Assembly: GCA_964630925.1 (NCBI GenBank) | Contig: CAZVZK010000035.1 | Span: 1-64,000 of the forward strand | From: RGDT01 sp964630925 | GTDB taxonomy: Bacteria; Planctomycetota; Planctomycetia; Gemmatales; Gemmataceae | DNA: 64,000 nt | Direction of reading: 5' to 3' | Part shown: positions 16,898 to 26,263 of the stretch, piece after piece | Layout of the letters: every line of letters begins with the position of its first letter | Numbering within the stretch: the first letter of the stretch is position 1 | The notes under the pieces: model-generated | Seen by the model: only the letters and a program-made list of their open reading frames with translations | What the model was told of the DNA's origin: nothing | The model's database searches: none | Translations under genes and position numbers: made by a program

Positions 16898-18043
16898 TTG
16901 CTCCTGGGATTCCGCTGTGCCGAGTGCGGGGCGCTGTACCCGCCCGGCCCCTCGCAGTTCTGCCCGGAGGACTTCGCCGCCCTGGAGGCCGAGTACGACC
17001 TCGCCGCCCGCCCGTGCCGACTCCTCCCGCTCGACGTGCCCGACATGCCCGGCGACACGCCGCTGATCGACGCCCCGCGCCTGGCCGAGGCCCTGGGCGT
17101 GGCCCGCGTGTGGGTGAAGGATGAGGGCGCGTGCCAGCCGTCCCTGTCGTTCAAGGACCGCGCCGTCGCCGTCGCCCTGGCCGCCGCCCGGCGCCTCGGC
17201 CTGACACGCATCGGCTGCTCGTCCACCGGCAACCTGGCCGCCAGCGTGGCCGCCCTGTGCGCCCGCCAGGGGCTGGAATGCGCCGTCCTCGTCCCCGCCG
17301 ACGTGCCCGCGGAGCGCCTGGCCGTCCCCGCCGCGTTCGGGGCGAGGGTCTTCGCCGTCGAGGGCAATTACGACGCGGTGAACCGCCTCTGCAACGAGCT
17401 GGCCTTCGACGGCGGCTGGGGCTTCGTCAACATCAACCTCCGCCACTTCTACGTCGAGGGGTGCAAGGGCATCGGCCACGAGATCGCCGAACAGCTCGGC
17501 CGCCTGCCGCGACACGTCGTCGTGCCGATGGCGAGCGGCAGCCTGCTGCGGATGATCCACAAGGGGCTGCGTGAATGGGTGGCCCTGGGCCGCTGCCCCG
17601 ATGCGCCCGTCCGCATGCACGGCGTCCAGGCCGCGGGGTGCAGCCCCATCGCGGCTGCCATCAAGGCGGGCGAGAGCGAGCCGCGTCTGGTGACGAGGCC
17701 GGACACCGTGGCGCACTCCCTCGCCGTGGGCGACCCCGGAGACGGTTACGCCGCCATGCGCCTGATCCGCGAGACGGGCGGCTGGGCCGAGGACGCATCG
17801 GACGCCGAGATCGCCGAGGGCGTGCTGCTGCTGGCGAAGGCCGCCGGCGTGCTGGCGGAGCCGGCGGGCGGGGTGGCCGTGGCGGCGGCGCGGAAGCTGA
17901 TCGCGTCGGGGCGGATCGGTGCGGCCGACGAGGTGGTGCTGGTGAACGGGGCAGGCGGGATGAAGTCGGCGGAGTGGTTGCTAGGATATACGGTGCCGCC
18001 GGCGCGGATCGCCGCGACACGCGAGGCGTTCGGGCGCCTGTGA
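16898..18043 (+). CDS. thrC: Threonine synthase (PLP enzyme) with N-terminal zinc-ribbon-like segment
   Basis: 381 aa. Catalyses O-phosphohomoserine to threonine in the cytosol. The PLP Lys is Lys86 in PSLSFKDRAV; the phosphate-binding loop appears as STGNLAASVAALCARQGLEC. The N terminus has CAECGALY and FCPED, a partial zinc-ribbon seen in many bacterial threonine synthases. The start appears to be TTG at 16898: no in-frame ATG or GTG fits, and GGAGGGGAGGG lies 8 bases before it. 381 aa is a usual length. A 45-base copy of its start is found at 13771. It could be a threonine-synthase-like paralogue, but all motifs are in place. Confidence 0.85.
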   Translation: MLLGFRCAECGALYPPGPSQFCPEDFAALEAEYDLAARPCRLLPLDVPDMPGDTPLIDAPRLAEALGVARVWVKDEGACQPSLSFKDRAVAVALAAARRLGLTRIGCSSTGNLAASVAALCARQGLECAVLVPADVPAERLAVPAAFGARVFAVEGNYDAVNRLCNELAFDGGWGFVNINLRHFYVEGCKGIGHEIAEQLGRLPRHVVVPMASGSLLRMIHKGLREWVALGRCPDAPVRMHGVQAAGCSPIAAAIKAGESEPRLVTRPDTVAHSLAVGDPGDGYAAMRLIRETGGWAEDASDAEIAEGVLLLAKAAGVLAEPAGGVAVAAARKLIASGRIGAADEVVLVNGAGGMKSAEWLLGYTVPPARIAATREAFGRL

Positions 18044-18101
18044 GGCCGGGCCGCGCGGATCGTCGTTGCCAGGAAGGCAATCCTCTCTGCGGAGACCCCC
18101 C

Positions 18102-18632
18102 ATGGCCACGACCACGGTCGAATGCCCGTTCTGCCACACCAGCAGCGACCCGGCGGCGACGTCGGGCTATTGCGAGTCGTGCGGCAGGCGTCTGCCCGTC
18201 TCGTCCGCGTACACGACGAGCAAGCGTGGCCGGCGTCTGCGCGGCGAGCTGTCGTCGGCGGAGCCGGAGGCGTTGCAGCCGAAGCAGCGGACCGCCGGGG
18301 CCCTGGTGACGGCGACGATCCTGCGCCTCGTCCTGGGCGGCGGGTTCCTGGTGCTGGGGCCGGTGTTCCTGGGGCGGACCTTGCTGCCGGAGTGGTTCCT
18401 GCCGGGGCTCCTGGGGTTCACCGTGGCGGGGACGGCGCTGTACGGCCTGCTGGCGTGGTGGGCGACGACGTCGCCGGTGCCGGCGGCGTACACGGCGCTG
18501 GGCGCCTTCCTGGCGATCTGGGCCGGCGTCCTGATCGCGTTCCCCGTGGCGTGGCCGCTGGCCCTGGTCGATCTGATCCTGCTCGGCTGCCTGGTGTACA
18601 CCGTCATGATCTGCGGGCAGGACAGGCTGTAG
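18102..18632 (+). CDS. Zinc-ribbon membrane protein, 176 aa
   Basis: Residues 8-30 form a zinc ribbon (CPFCHTSSDP...CESCGRR, four Cys). After a basic linker, four hydrophobic segments follow (about 72-92, 98-118, 125-143, 148-170; for example LVLGGGFLVLGPVFLGRTLL). This architecture, a cytosolic zinc finger followed by a small helical membrane bundle, is common in bacteria without known function. GCGGAG precedes the ATG. It follows threonine synthase by 58 bases in the same direction, so the two may be co-transcribed. Confidence 0.78.
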   Translation: MATTTVECPFCHTSSDPAATSGYCESCGRRLPVSSAYTTSKRGRRLRGELSSAEPEALQPKQRTAGALVTATILRLVLGGGFLVLGPVFLGRTLLPEWFLPGLLGFTVAGTALYGLLAWWATTSPVPAAYTALGAFLAIWAGVLIAFPVAWPLALVDLILLGCLVYTVMICGQDRL

Positions 18633-18814
18633 CGCGCGGGCAGATTCACCACGGAGACACAGAACAGAGGACAGAGGGGAAGAGGAAGAGGAGGAAGACA
18701 AGTAGGTAGGAAGGAGACGCCACGTCTTTGTCTTCTATCTCTCTGATTGTCCTGTCCATACTTCCCCCGGAGCCCCGTGCCTCCGTGCTGGATCCGCTCC
18801 CCTTCGGCCCCGTG

Positions 18815-20461
18815 TCACGCCATGCGGCCGAGGGTGACGACCGTCATGTCGTCGTGCGGCTCGCGGTCCCGGGCGTGCGTCTTCACCGCCTGCACGAGGC
18901 GCTCCATGAGGTCCCTGGGCCCGGCCTTCCCCGCCGCCTTGATCACCTTGTGGACGCCCTCGAACTCGAACCGCTCCCCGCGCACGTTCATCGACTCGTC
19001 CACGCCGTCCGTGAACATCACCAGGCAGTCGCCCGGCTCCAGCGTCGCCTGGCACGAGTCGAACGGCAGCCCCTCGATCATCCCCAGGGGCGGCCCGCCC
19101 ACGTCCTTCGGCATCACCGGGAACAGATCCCCCGTGCCGGGGCGGTACAGCAGCGGCGAGGCGTGCCCGCCCGACATCATGGTGACCGTGTGCGTCGCCG
19201 GGTCGAGGATCACCACCACCAGCGTCACGAAGCGGTCCATCTGGTTGACGAAGTCGTACAGCAGGTCGTTCAACTTCGCCATCGCCGCCGTCGGCTCGCT
19301 CTCGGAGAGCATGCAGAAGCGGATGTCGCTGGCCACCTTGGCCATCACCAGCGACGCCGGCACCCCCTTGCCGGCCACGTCGCCCACCGCCACCACCACC
19401 TTGCCGCTGGGCAGCGGGATGTAGCCGTAGTAGTCCCCGCCGACCTCCTTGGCGGCCTCGTAGAAGCCGTGGAACTCGTAGCCCGGCACCTTGGGGGCCG
19501 CCTTGGGGAGGAACTGCTTCTGGACCTCCTTGGCGAGGGCGAGGTCGCGTTTGGTCTTCTCCGTCGCCACCGTCTCCTCGAGCATGCGGGCGTTCTCGAG
19601 CGAGATCGCCGCCTGGTTGGCCACCGCGCACAGGAGCGTGAGGTCGTCCTTGGAGAACTTCTTGCTGCGGTCCTGGGTGTCGAGCTGGATGACGCCGAAC
19701 GCCTTGCCGTCCGGCTTGCACAGGGGGGCGCACATCACCGAGCGGATGCGGAAATCGACCACCGACTGGCTGAGCTGGATGCGGTCGTCGCGCGTGGCGT
19801 CGTCGCTCAGGAAGGCCGCACCGGAGTCGATGGCCTTGCGGACGATGCTCCGGCTGTACTTGGCGTTGCCCTCGTCGGCGGCCCGGCGTGTCTTGACCAG
19901 CCGGGGCTGGAGCTTGTCGCCCTCGCCGGACGTGATGAGGAAGCAGCGGTCGGCCTGCCGGAACAGGCTGAACAGGCTGTCGGCGATCTTGGGCAGCAGC
20001 GGGGGCAATTCCAGCGTGCGCGACAGGTTGTTCGAGATCTCGATGAGCAGGCGGAGCTTCTCCGCCGGGGTGCCTTCGAGCAGGGCGTTGCTGGCCTGGT
20101 TGACCGTCGCCTCCACGGTGCTGGGCCCGTCCTCGCTGTCCTCGCCGTCGGAGTCGCTGACCCCGGAGGGCGGCTGGTCGAGGAAGCAGGCGATGAAGTC
20201 GCAGATGCGGATGCGGTCGTTGTTCTTCAGCGCCGTCATGGCGTTGATGGCCTGGTTATTGACGAAGGTCCCGTTGCGGCTCTGCTTGTCCTCGATGAAG
20301 AACTTGCCCGACTTGCGCACGACCTGGGCGTGCTCGCGGCTGACGCTGGTGAGGGGGATGACGATGCCGCAGTCGGGGTTGCGGCCGATGACGAAGCGGT
20401 CGCCGTCGAGGGGGATGACTTGCCCCTCGTTGGGCCCCTTCAAAATCTGGAGCGCGGCCAT
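18815..20461 (-). CDS. FHA-GAF-PP2C (SpoIIE/RsbU-type) serine phosphatase
   Basis: 548 aa, no signal or membrane segment. FHA domain at about 5-95 (GDRFVIGRNPDCGIVIPLTS, then SREHAQV and RNGTFVNN), which binds phosphothreonine peptides. GAF domain at about 140-300. PP2C/SpoIIE phosphatase at about 330-545 with metal-binding motifs GGDYYGYIPL, VVAVGDVAGKGVPASLVMA, MSGGHASPLLYR and MFTDGVDESM. Such proteins dephosphorylate anti-anti-sigma factors or other targets in partner-switching pathways, with FHA linking them to Ser/Thr kinases. No kinase or anti-sigma gene is adjacent, so the target is unknown. It is divergent from the methyltransferase at 20557. Confidence 0.9.
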   Translation of the reverse strand: MAALQILKGPNEGQVIPLDGDRFVIGRNPDCGIVIPLTSVSREHAQVVRKSGKFFIEDKQSRNGTFVNNQAINAMTALKNNDRIRICDFIACFLDQPPSGVSDSDGEDSEDGPSTVEATVNQASNALLEGTPAEKLRLLIEISNNLSRTLELPPLLPKIADSLFSLFRQADRCFLITSGEGDKLQPRLVKTRRAADEGNAKYSRSIVRKAIDSGAAFLSDDATRDDRIQLSQSVVDFRIRSVMCAPLCKPDGKAFGVIQLDTQDRSKKFSKDDLTLLCAVANQAAISLENARMLEETVATEKTKRDLALAKEVQKQFLPKAAPKVPGYEFHGFYEAAKEVGGDYYGYIPLPSGKVVVAVGDVAGKGVPASLVMAKVASDIRFCMLSESEPTAAMAKLNDLLYDFVNQMDRFVTLVVVILDPATHTVTMMSGGHASPLLYRPGTGDLFPVMPKDVGGPPLGMIEGLPFDSCQATLEPGDCLVMFTDGVDESMNVRGERFEFEGVHKVIKAAGKAGPRDLMERLVQAVKTHARDREPHDDMTVVTLGRMA

Positions 20462-20556
20462 CTCGAGGGCTCCTGCGAACGGGCGTCCCGGCAGCTAGGA
20501 TGGTGGGAGAAGCCGGCACGGTCCGCCGGTTCGATTCTAGTCGGGCGGCCCCCCCA

Positions 20557-21321
20557 ATGCAAGCGGACGGTGAGCCGAGGCGGGCACCCGCTGACTGGCA
20601 GTTGCCACCGGGCGTCACCCGCCCCCTGTGGGATTATGCCCACTCCCGCGAGGTGGCGCGCGGCCATGACCCCGGCATCGCCGGCACGCCTTTATTCACC
20701 GCCGACATCGACTTCGTCATGAGGCACGCCGGCCCGCCCGGATGGCTGATCGACCTCGGCTGCGGGCCGGGCCGCCTGCTCGCGGCGATGGCCGGGTGGC
20801 GGTGCGTCGGCGTCGATCTGTCGCCGGAGATGCTCGTCGTGGCACGCGAGCGCGTGCCGTCGGCGCATCTGGCCCGGGCCGACCTGGCCCGCCTCGACGC
20901 CCTCACCGGCGGCTACGACCTCGCCTGCTGCCTGTTCAGCACGCTGGGCATGGTGGCCGGCGTCGAGAACCGCCGGGCGGTGGTCGGGCACGCCTTCCGC
21001 CTGCTGCGTCCGGGAGGCGTCTTCGTGCTGCACGTCCACAACTACTGGTGGAACCTGTGGGAGCCGGCGGGCCGGGCGTGGCTGCTCGGGGATCTGTGGG
21101 GCGGCACCGGCGACAGGCCGATGCCGGCGCACCAGGGCGTGACGGGGCTGACGCTGCACCACTTCACGCGCGGCGAGGCCGTGCGTCTGGTGCGTGGGGC
21201 GGGCTTCGAGATCGTCGAGGTGACGGCGTTGGGGTTGGGAGAGGGGGCGCGGCTGGCGTGGCCATGGTGGTTCGGGCGTCTGCGGGCGTATGGCTATCTG
21301 ATCGCGGCGCGGCGGCCGTGA
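20557..21321 (+). CDS. Class I SAM-dependent methyltransferase
   Basis: 254 aa. The Rossmann motif I is clear (WLIDLGCGPGRLLAAM), followed by the acidic motif II (CVGVDLSPEMLVVARERV) and LARADLARLDALTGGYDLAC; motif post-I and LRPGGVFVLHVHNYWWNLWE complete the fold. It transfers a methyl group from SAM; the substrate cannot be predicted. The start at 20557 (MQADGEP) was preferred over 20500, since the latter would begin only 39 bases from the divergent phosphatase start. It is convergent with the antitoxin-like gene at 21325, with only 3 bases between. Confidence 0.85.
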   Translation: MQADGEPRRAPADWQLPPGVTRPLWDYAHSREVARGHDPGIAGTPLFTADIDFVMRHAGPPGWLIDLGCGPGRLLAAMAGWRCVGVDLSPEMLVVARERVPSAHLARADLARLDALTGGYDLACCLFSTLGMVAGVENRRAVVGHAFRLLRPGGVFVLHVHNYWWNLWEPAGRAWLLGDLWGGTGDRPMPAHQGVTGLTLHHFTRGEAVRLVRGAGFEIVEVTALGLGEGARLAWPWWFGRLRAYGYLIAARRP

Positions 21322-21324
21322 TGA

Positions 21325-21573
21325 TCATTTCCTCGCCTGCCTGCGGCGTTCGCGGATCTCCGCCAGCATCTCAAAGGCATCGAGAGGGACCGACTCACCT
21401 CTGTCGTAACTGTCGAGCCGGGCCTTGACCTCCTCCATGCAGGCTCGCTCCCACTCCTCGCCCGTGCATTCCTCGCCCGGAGGGTCGAGAGAAGCGATCA
21501 GGTCATCGGCCAGCGCGACCCGCTCCGCCGCCGGCAGTTTCATGGCCAGCTCCAGCACTTCGGCGCGCGACAT
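21325..21573 (-). CDS. Addiction-module antitoxin-like protein (TIGR02574 family), no toxin nearby
   Basis: 82 aa. Matches the small putative addiction module component family: MSRAEVLELAMKLPAAERVA, then LADDLIASLD and EEWERACMEEVKARLDSYDRG. In usual loci a RelE/ParE-like toxin follows within a few bases, but here the next DNA downstream is the end of a convergent methyltransferase, and upstream lies DUF4291. It thus appears to be an orphan, either a decayed module or an antitoxin for a distant toxin. Confidence 0.78.
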   Translation of the reverse strand: MSRAEVLELAMKLPAAERVALADDLIASLDPPGEECTGEEWERACMEEVKARLDSYDRGESVPLDAFEMLAEIRERRRQARK

Positions 21574-21655
21574 GGTGGGATGCTCCCTGGATCGTGGCGA
21601 CGACGCCGGTCAGGATACAACGCGGGCGTACAACACACCAGCCACGCCCGCCGGG

Positions 21656-22288
21656 TCAGCCCGGCAGCCCGAGGCGGACGGCCAGGGCCGGATCGCCTGG
21701 CCTGTACACCTCCTCACGCGGCGTCTCCAGCGACGAGAGCCTGCTGCCCATCCGCCCGCGCTGCTCGGCCACGAAGGCGCTCAGGTCGATGACCTCTAGC
21801 AATTCGCGCTGCCCGAACGACTCCAGGGCGCGGCCACGCAGGCCGAGCTGGATGGCCCGGCGTTCGAGTTTCGTCCCTCCGGGGTGGTGGTCTGGATCCC
21901 ATTGCAGACGCACATCCGACGCGGAGACAGCACGCTCCCATTCCGCCTCATCCGCGTGCAGCCTCTTGTCCCACTTCGAGGGCACGGCCTCGGCGAGCAA
22001 GGAGTCGAAGAACGCGCGACGCAGCCGCAGGGCCAGCGTCAGCTCCTGGTCGGGCTTGGTGCCCCAGCCGGAGCGGTACATCATCCACAGGAAGTTGGTC
22101 TTGATCCAGCTCATCCGCCCGTAACTGAACTCGCCGCCGAACCGCCCGTGGGCCACGGCGAATTGGGCGATGGAGGGGCGATATGCCTGGTAGACGATGA
22201 TCGTCTCGGCGTCGCAGTGGGCGAGGATGTGCCGGCCCTCGGCGGGCCACCGCCTCACCTGCTCAAGATACGGCTCGGTGGTGAGCAT
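21656..22288 (-). CDS. DUF4291 family protein
   Basis: 210 aa, cytosolic. Family hallmarks are visible: AETIIVYQAYRPSIAQFAV near the N terminus and MSWIKTNFLWMMYRSGWGTK near residue 60. The family is widespread in bacteria and some eukaryotes with no established function. It lies 82 bases upstream of the antitoxin-like gene and 32 bases downstream of the DUF4288 gene, all leftward, forming a small accessory cluster (21325-22922). Confidence 0.82.
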   Translation of the reverse strand: MLTTEPYLEQVRRWPAEGRHILAHCDAETIIVYQAYRPSIAQFAVAHGRFGGEFSYGRMSWIKTNFLWMMYRSGWGTKPDQELTLALRLRRAFFDSLLAEAVPSKWDKRLHADEAEWERAVSASDVRLQWDPDHHPGGTKLERRAIQLGLRGRALESFGQRELLEVIDLSAFVAEQRGRMGSRLSSLETPREEVYRPGDPALAVRLGLPG

Positions 22289-22320
22289 GGGGTGTCGCCG
22301 GGGGCTGATATGAGTGGCCT

Positions 22321-22716
22321 TCAGGCCGGCACGCCTTCGGGCTTGTCGGCGAAACGGTCGGCTGCGGTGAGCGTGACCGGCTCCCCTCTGGCGTACTTGA
22401 GGACGCTCTGCTCGGAGTCGAGCTGGATCTCGGTGAAAGTGATCTCCGCCCCGTCATCCGGGCGCCCCGCTGACTCGCAAGAGGTCAGTTTGCGCACGCC
22501 GGCGAAGACCCAGCGGGCGGGCCTACCGCCCCACCGGAAGCTCTCGTCCTCCTCGGCGTCCTCGCGCCCCCGCCGTTCGGCCTTCTCAAAGGCCTCGCGT
22601 TCATCGCCGGCCTTGATCAGGACCACGTTCTCCCACGCCGTGTATCGGTCCTGCTTCTCGTGGCGGAGTTTGACGTACATCACGAGATGTGCCGCGAACC
22701 ATCTGGCCCTGGCCAT
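22321..22716 (-). CDS. DUF4288 family protein
   Basis: 131 aa. Begins MARARWFAAHLVMYVKLRHE and continues with WENVVLIKAGDEREAFEKAE, typical of DUF4288, a short cytosolic family of unknown function. AGGGAG lies 8 bases before the ATG at 22716; a longer frame from 22749 lacks such a site and overlaps the upstream small ORF. The stop codon of that upstream ORF (22719-22721) is only 2 bases away, which suggests translational coupling. Confidence 0.75.
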   Translation of the reverse strand: MARARWFAAHLVMYVKLRHEKQDRYTAWENVVLIKAGDEREAFEKAERRGREDAEEDESFRWGGRPARWVFAGVRKLTSCESAGRPDDGAEITFTEIQLDSEQSVLKYARGEPVTLTAADRFADKPEGVPA

Positions 22717-22718
22717 GA

Positions 22719-22922
22719 TTAGCTCCCTCGCTTCCGCTTGTTCCGACAACCGAGGTACTTCTGGGCCTTGATGATGTCGCGTTCCCGTTTCGCGTTCCTG
22801 TCGCTTCTGGCCTATCGGAGCATCCGGGCGAGGACGGTGCAGACGTGTTCATCCAACCGAGCGGCCTCGCGCCGGGCCTCGTCCGTGATGTAGTTCTCGC
22901 CCGATTCAGGGGCCTTCGTCAT
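22719..22922 (-). CDS. Small ORF interrupted by an in-frame TAG (36 + 30 codons)
   Basis: An ATG at 22922 has an excellent ribosome site (AAGGAGG, 5 bases before). It encodes 36 residues (MTKAPESGENYITDEARREA, ending VLARMLR), then TAG at 22812-22814. The same frame continues for 30 sense codons (ARSDRNAKRERDIIKAQKYL then GCRNKRKRGS) to TAA at 22719-22721, right before the DUF4288 start. The second part has no start codon of its own but looks like coding sequence: charged, helical and in frame. Either a nonsense mutation split a 66-residue gene, or TAG is read through, or the sequence has an error. Function unknown. Confidence 0.5.
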
Positions 22923-23112
22923 CCGCCCTCCTTGCGAGCTGACCCGCCAGACTTCAAGCCCACTGATTGTACCCCGCCGGGGGCCGTCACACAATCGCCG
23001 CGGGCCTGGCATGTGCCCGGCGGCCGGCACGCCGCTCGCTGTCCAATCTCATCACTCCCGTCAAACTCGGCCTCCTCCGGGGCCGCCCGGCCTGATCGTG
23101 CCCATTGACCCA

Positions 23113-23141
23113 TTGCGGACGGGGCCGGGCCCCCGTATAAT
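23113..23141 (+). promoter_or_regulatory. Sigma-70-type promoter of the ffh-rpsP-trmD-rplS operon
   Basis: TTGCGG (23113-23118), a 17-base spacer, and a perfect TATAAT (23136-23141), 79 bases before the ffh ATG. The spacer contains GGGGCCGGGCCCC, a palindrome with one central base, which may be a regulator site or only GC-rich chance. The rest of the 22923-23219 gap holds nothing recognisable. Confidence 0.65.
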
Positions 23142-23219
23142 CCTTGATTCACGCTCCCCGGAAGGCCATGCGCGGGCCCGGCCGCCGGCACCCGTGGGGC
23201 GTCATCGTGAGGCGGGACC

Positions 23220-24659
<1,440 letters not shown>

Positions 24660-24746
24660 TACGACATCGGCCGGTGAGGGCGCTCCTCCGCCCGGAGGGT
24701 GGGGGCCGTGCCCGTGCCGTCTTTTCCATTGATGAGGGTCCCGACC

Positions 24747-25046
24747 GTGGCTGTTCGCATCCGGATGAAGCAGATGGGCCGCAAGCACCGGCACTACTAC
24801 CGAATCGTGGCCATCGACCACGAGCAGGCCCGCGACGGCCGCGTGCTGGAGGAGCTGGGCTCCTACGACCCGCACGTCAAGAATAAGGACGAGCGCGTCA
24901 AGCTCGTGCCGAACCGCATTGAATACTGGATGTCGGTCGGCGCCCTGCCTTCCGAGAACGTGGCCATCTTCCTCAAGAAGTTCATGGACCGCGAGAAGCA
25001 GCGGGCCGCCGAGAAGGCCGCCACGACGCAGGCACCTTCGGCGTAG
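24747..25046 (+). CDS. rpsP: 30S ribosomal protein S16
   Basis: 99 aa from a GTG at 24747, giving MAVRIRMKQMGRKHRHYYRI, the normal S16 N terminus; the ATG at 24732 would add five residues not seen in the family. GAGGG lies before the GTG. S16 is an early-assembly protein of the small subunit. The conserved GRVLEELGSYDPH and WMSVGALPSENV are present. The stop TAG (25044-25046) is part of the GTAG head of a REP-like repeat. In many bacteria rimM lies between rpsP and trmD; here only the repeat lies there. Confidence 0.95.
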   Translation: MAVRIRMKQMGRKHRHYYRIVAIDHEQARDGRVLEELGSYDPHVKNKDERVKLVPNRIEYWMSVGALPSENVAIFLKKFMDREKQRAAEKAATTQAPSA

Positions 25047-25098
25047 GGCAGGCCGCCCGCCCGCCAGGTGCGTCGGCAGGCCTAGAGGCCTGCCCTAC
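25043..25098. repeat. GTAG-headed REP-like pair (BIME) between rpsP and trmD
   Basis: GTAGGGCAGGCC (25043-25054) is exactly complementary to GGCCTGCCCTAC (25087-25098), and an inner perfect hairpin GGCAGGCCT-AG-AGGCCTGCC spans 25075-25094. The head GTAG overlaps the rpsP stop codon. The words GCGTAGGGCAGGC recur at 42057. REP elements moved by RAYT transposases have a GTAG/GGAG head before a palindrome; this fits, though no RAYT gene is in the window. Confidence 0.7.
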
Positions 25099-25133
25099 GG
25101 GGGTCGGGAGAGACACCGCCGCCGGGATGGTGT

Positions 25134-25844
25134 ATGATGCGTTTCGACGTGCTGACGCTGTTCCCGGAGATCTTCGCCGGCTACCTGACGCAGAGCCTGC
25201 TCAAGCTGGCGATCGACGGCGGCCTCGTCTCCATCCACGCCTGGGACATCCGCCGGTGGGCCACGGGGAAGCACAGGAGCGTGGATGACCGGCCCTTCGG
25301 CGGCGGGCCGGGCATGGTGATGATGTGTGAGCCGGTGGTCGCCGCCGCCGAGGCCGTCCGGGCGATGGATCCCGAGCCCGGCGAGCTGCTGATGATGACG
25401 CCGACCGGCCGACGCCTGACGCAGCCGCTGGTCAAGGAGCTATCGACGAGGAAGCGATTAATCCTGCTGTGCGGGAGGTACGAGGGGTTCGACGAGCGTA
25501 TCCGGCAGACGCTGAGGCCGACGGAGGTCTCCATCGGGGACTTCATCTGCAACGGCGGCGAGGTGCCGGCGATGGTGGTGATCGACACCGTGGTGAGGTA
25601 TGTCCCGGGCGTCCTCGGCGACCCGGAGAGCCTGGCGGAGGAGTCGCACAACGACCCCGGCCGGCTGGAGTACCCGCAGTACACGCGGCCCCGGACCTTC
25701 CGGGGCATGGAGGTGCCGGAGGTGCTTCTGGGCGGGAACCACCAGGCGGTGGCCCGCTGGCGCGAGGAACAGTCCCGCCTGCGTTCGCGGCAGGCCAACG
25801 AGACAACGAGCGAGAAAGAGGAGGGAACGAGCCATGAAGAATAG
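25134..25844 (+). CDS. trmD: tRNA (guanine37-N1)-methyltransferase TrmD
   Basis: 236 aa. Methylates G37 of tRNAs that read CNN codons, preventing frameshifts. SPOUT-fold motifs: MRFDVLTLFPEIFAGYLTQS at the start, DDRPFGGGPGMVMM, LLCGRYEGFDERI (SAM-binding knot) and ISIGDF-like VSIGDFICNGGEVPAM. Two in-frame ATGs (25134, 25137) are possible. Its 3' end overlaps the rplS start by 11 bases, so the two are coupled. Confidence 0.96.
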   Translation: MMRFDVLTLFPEIFAGYLTQSLLKLAIDGGLVSIHAWDIRRWATGKHRSVDDRPFGGGPGMVMMCEPVVAAAEAVRAMDPEPGELLMMTPTGRRLTQPLVKELSTRKRLILLCGRYEGFDERIRQTLRPTEVSIGDFICNGGEVPAMVVIDTVVRYVPGVLGDPESLAEESHNDPGRLEYPQYTRPRTFRGMEVPEVLLGGNHQAVARWREEQSRLRSRQANETTSEKEEGTSHEE

Positions 25845-26259
25845 GTTGATGGCCGCCGTCGAGGACGCCGGCCTGCGCAAGGACCTGCCCCGCGTGCAGG
25901 TCGGCGACACCATCGACGTGCATCAACGCATCCTCGAGGGCCAAAAGGAGCGCGTGCAGGTCTTCAACGGCGTGGTCATCGCCATCTCGGGCGAGGGCAT
26001 CCGCGAGATGATCACGGTGCGGCGCATCGTGCAGAACGAGGGCGTCGAGCGCATCTTCCCCCTTCATTCGCCGAAGATCGCCAAGATCGAGGTGAAGCGT
26101 ACCGGCGTCGTCCGCCGCGCCAAGCTGTACTACCTCCGCAAGCGTGTCGGCAAGGCCACGCGCCTCCGCGAGAAGAAGGCCGTCATCGTGCCGGGGTCGG
26201 CGCAGGACGTGGCCCGCAGGCCGGGCGGCAAGAAGAAGAAGACCGAGGCGACGGAGTGA
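25834..26259 (+). CDS. rplS: 50S ribosomal protein L19
   Basis: 141 aa. L19 lies at the subunit interface. Conserved features: VQVGDTIDVHQRILEGQKER, RVQVFNGVVIAISGEGIREM, ITVRRI, VERIFPLHSPKIAKIEVKR, VRRAKLYYLRKRVGKATRL. The C terminus has an extra Lys-rich tail (GGKKKKTEATE) beyond the usual ~115 residues. The gene starts inside the end of trmD. Confidence 0.96.
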   Translation: MKNRLMAAVEDAGLRKDLPRVQVGDTIDVHQRILEGQKERVQVFNGVVIAISGEGIREMITVRRIVQNEGVERIFPLHSPKIAKIEVKRTGVVRRAKLYYLRKRVGKATRLREKKAVIVPGSAQDVARRPGGKKKKTEATE

Positions 26260-26263
26260 CCCC

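Noticed and set aside
20500..20560. GGTTCGATTC, resembling the T-loop of a tRNA
   Set aside because: No five-base T stem can be formed around it and no acceptor, D or anticodon arm lies at the right distance; it is the start region of a methyltransferase gene.
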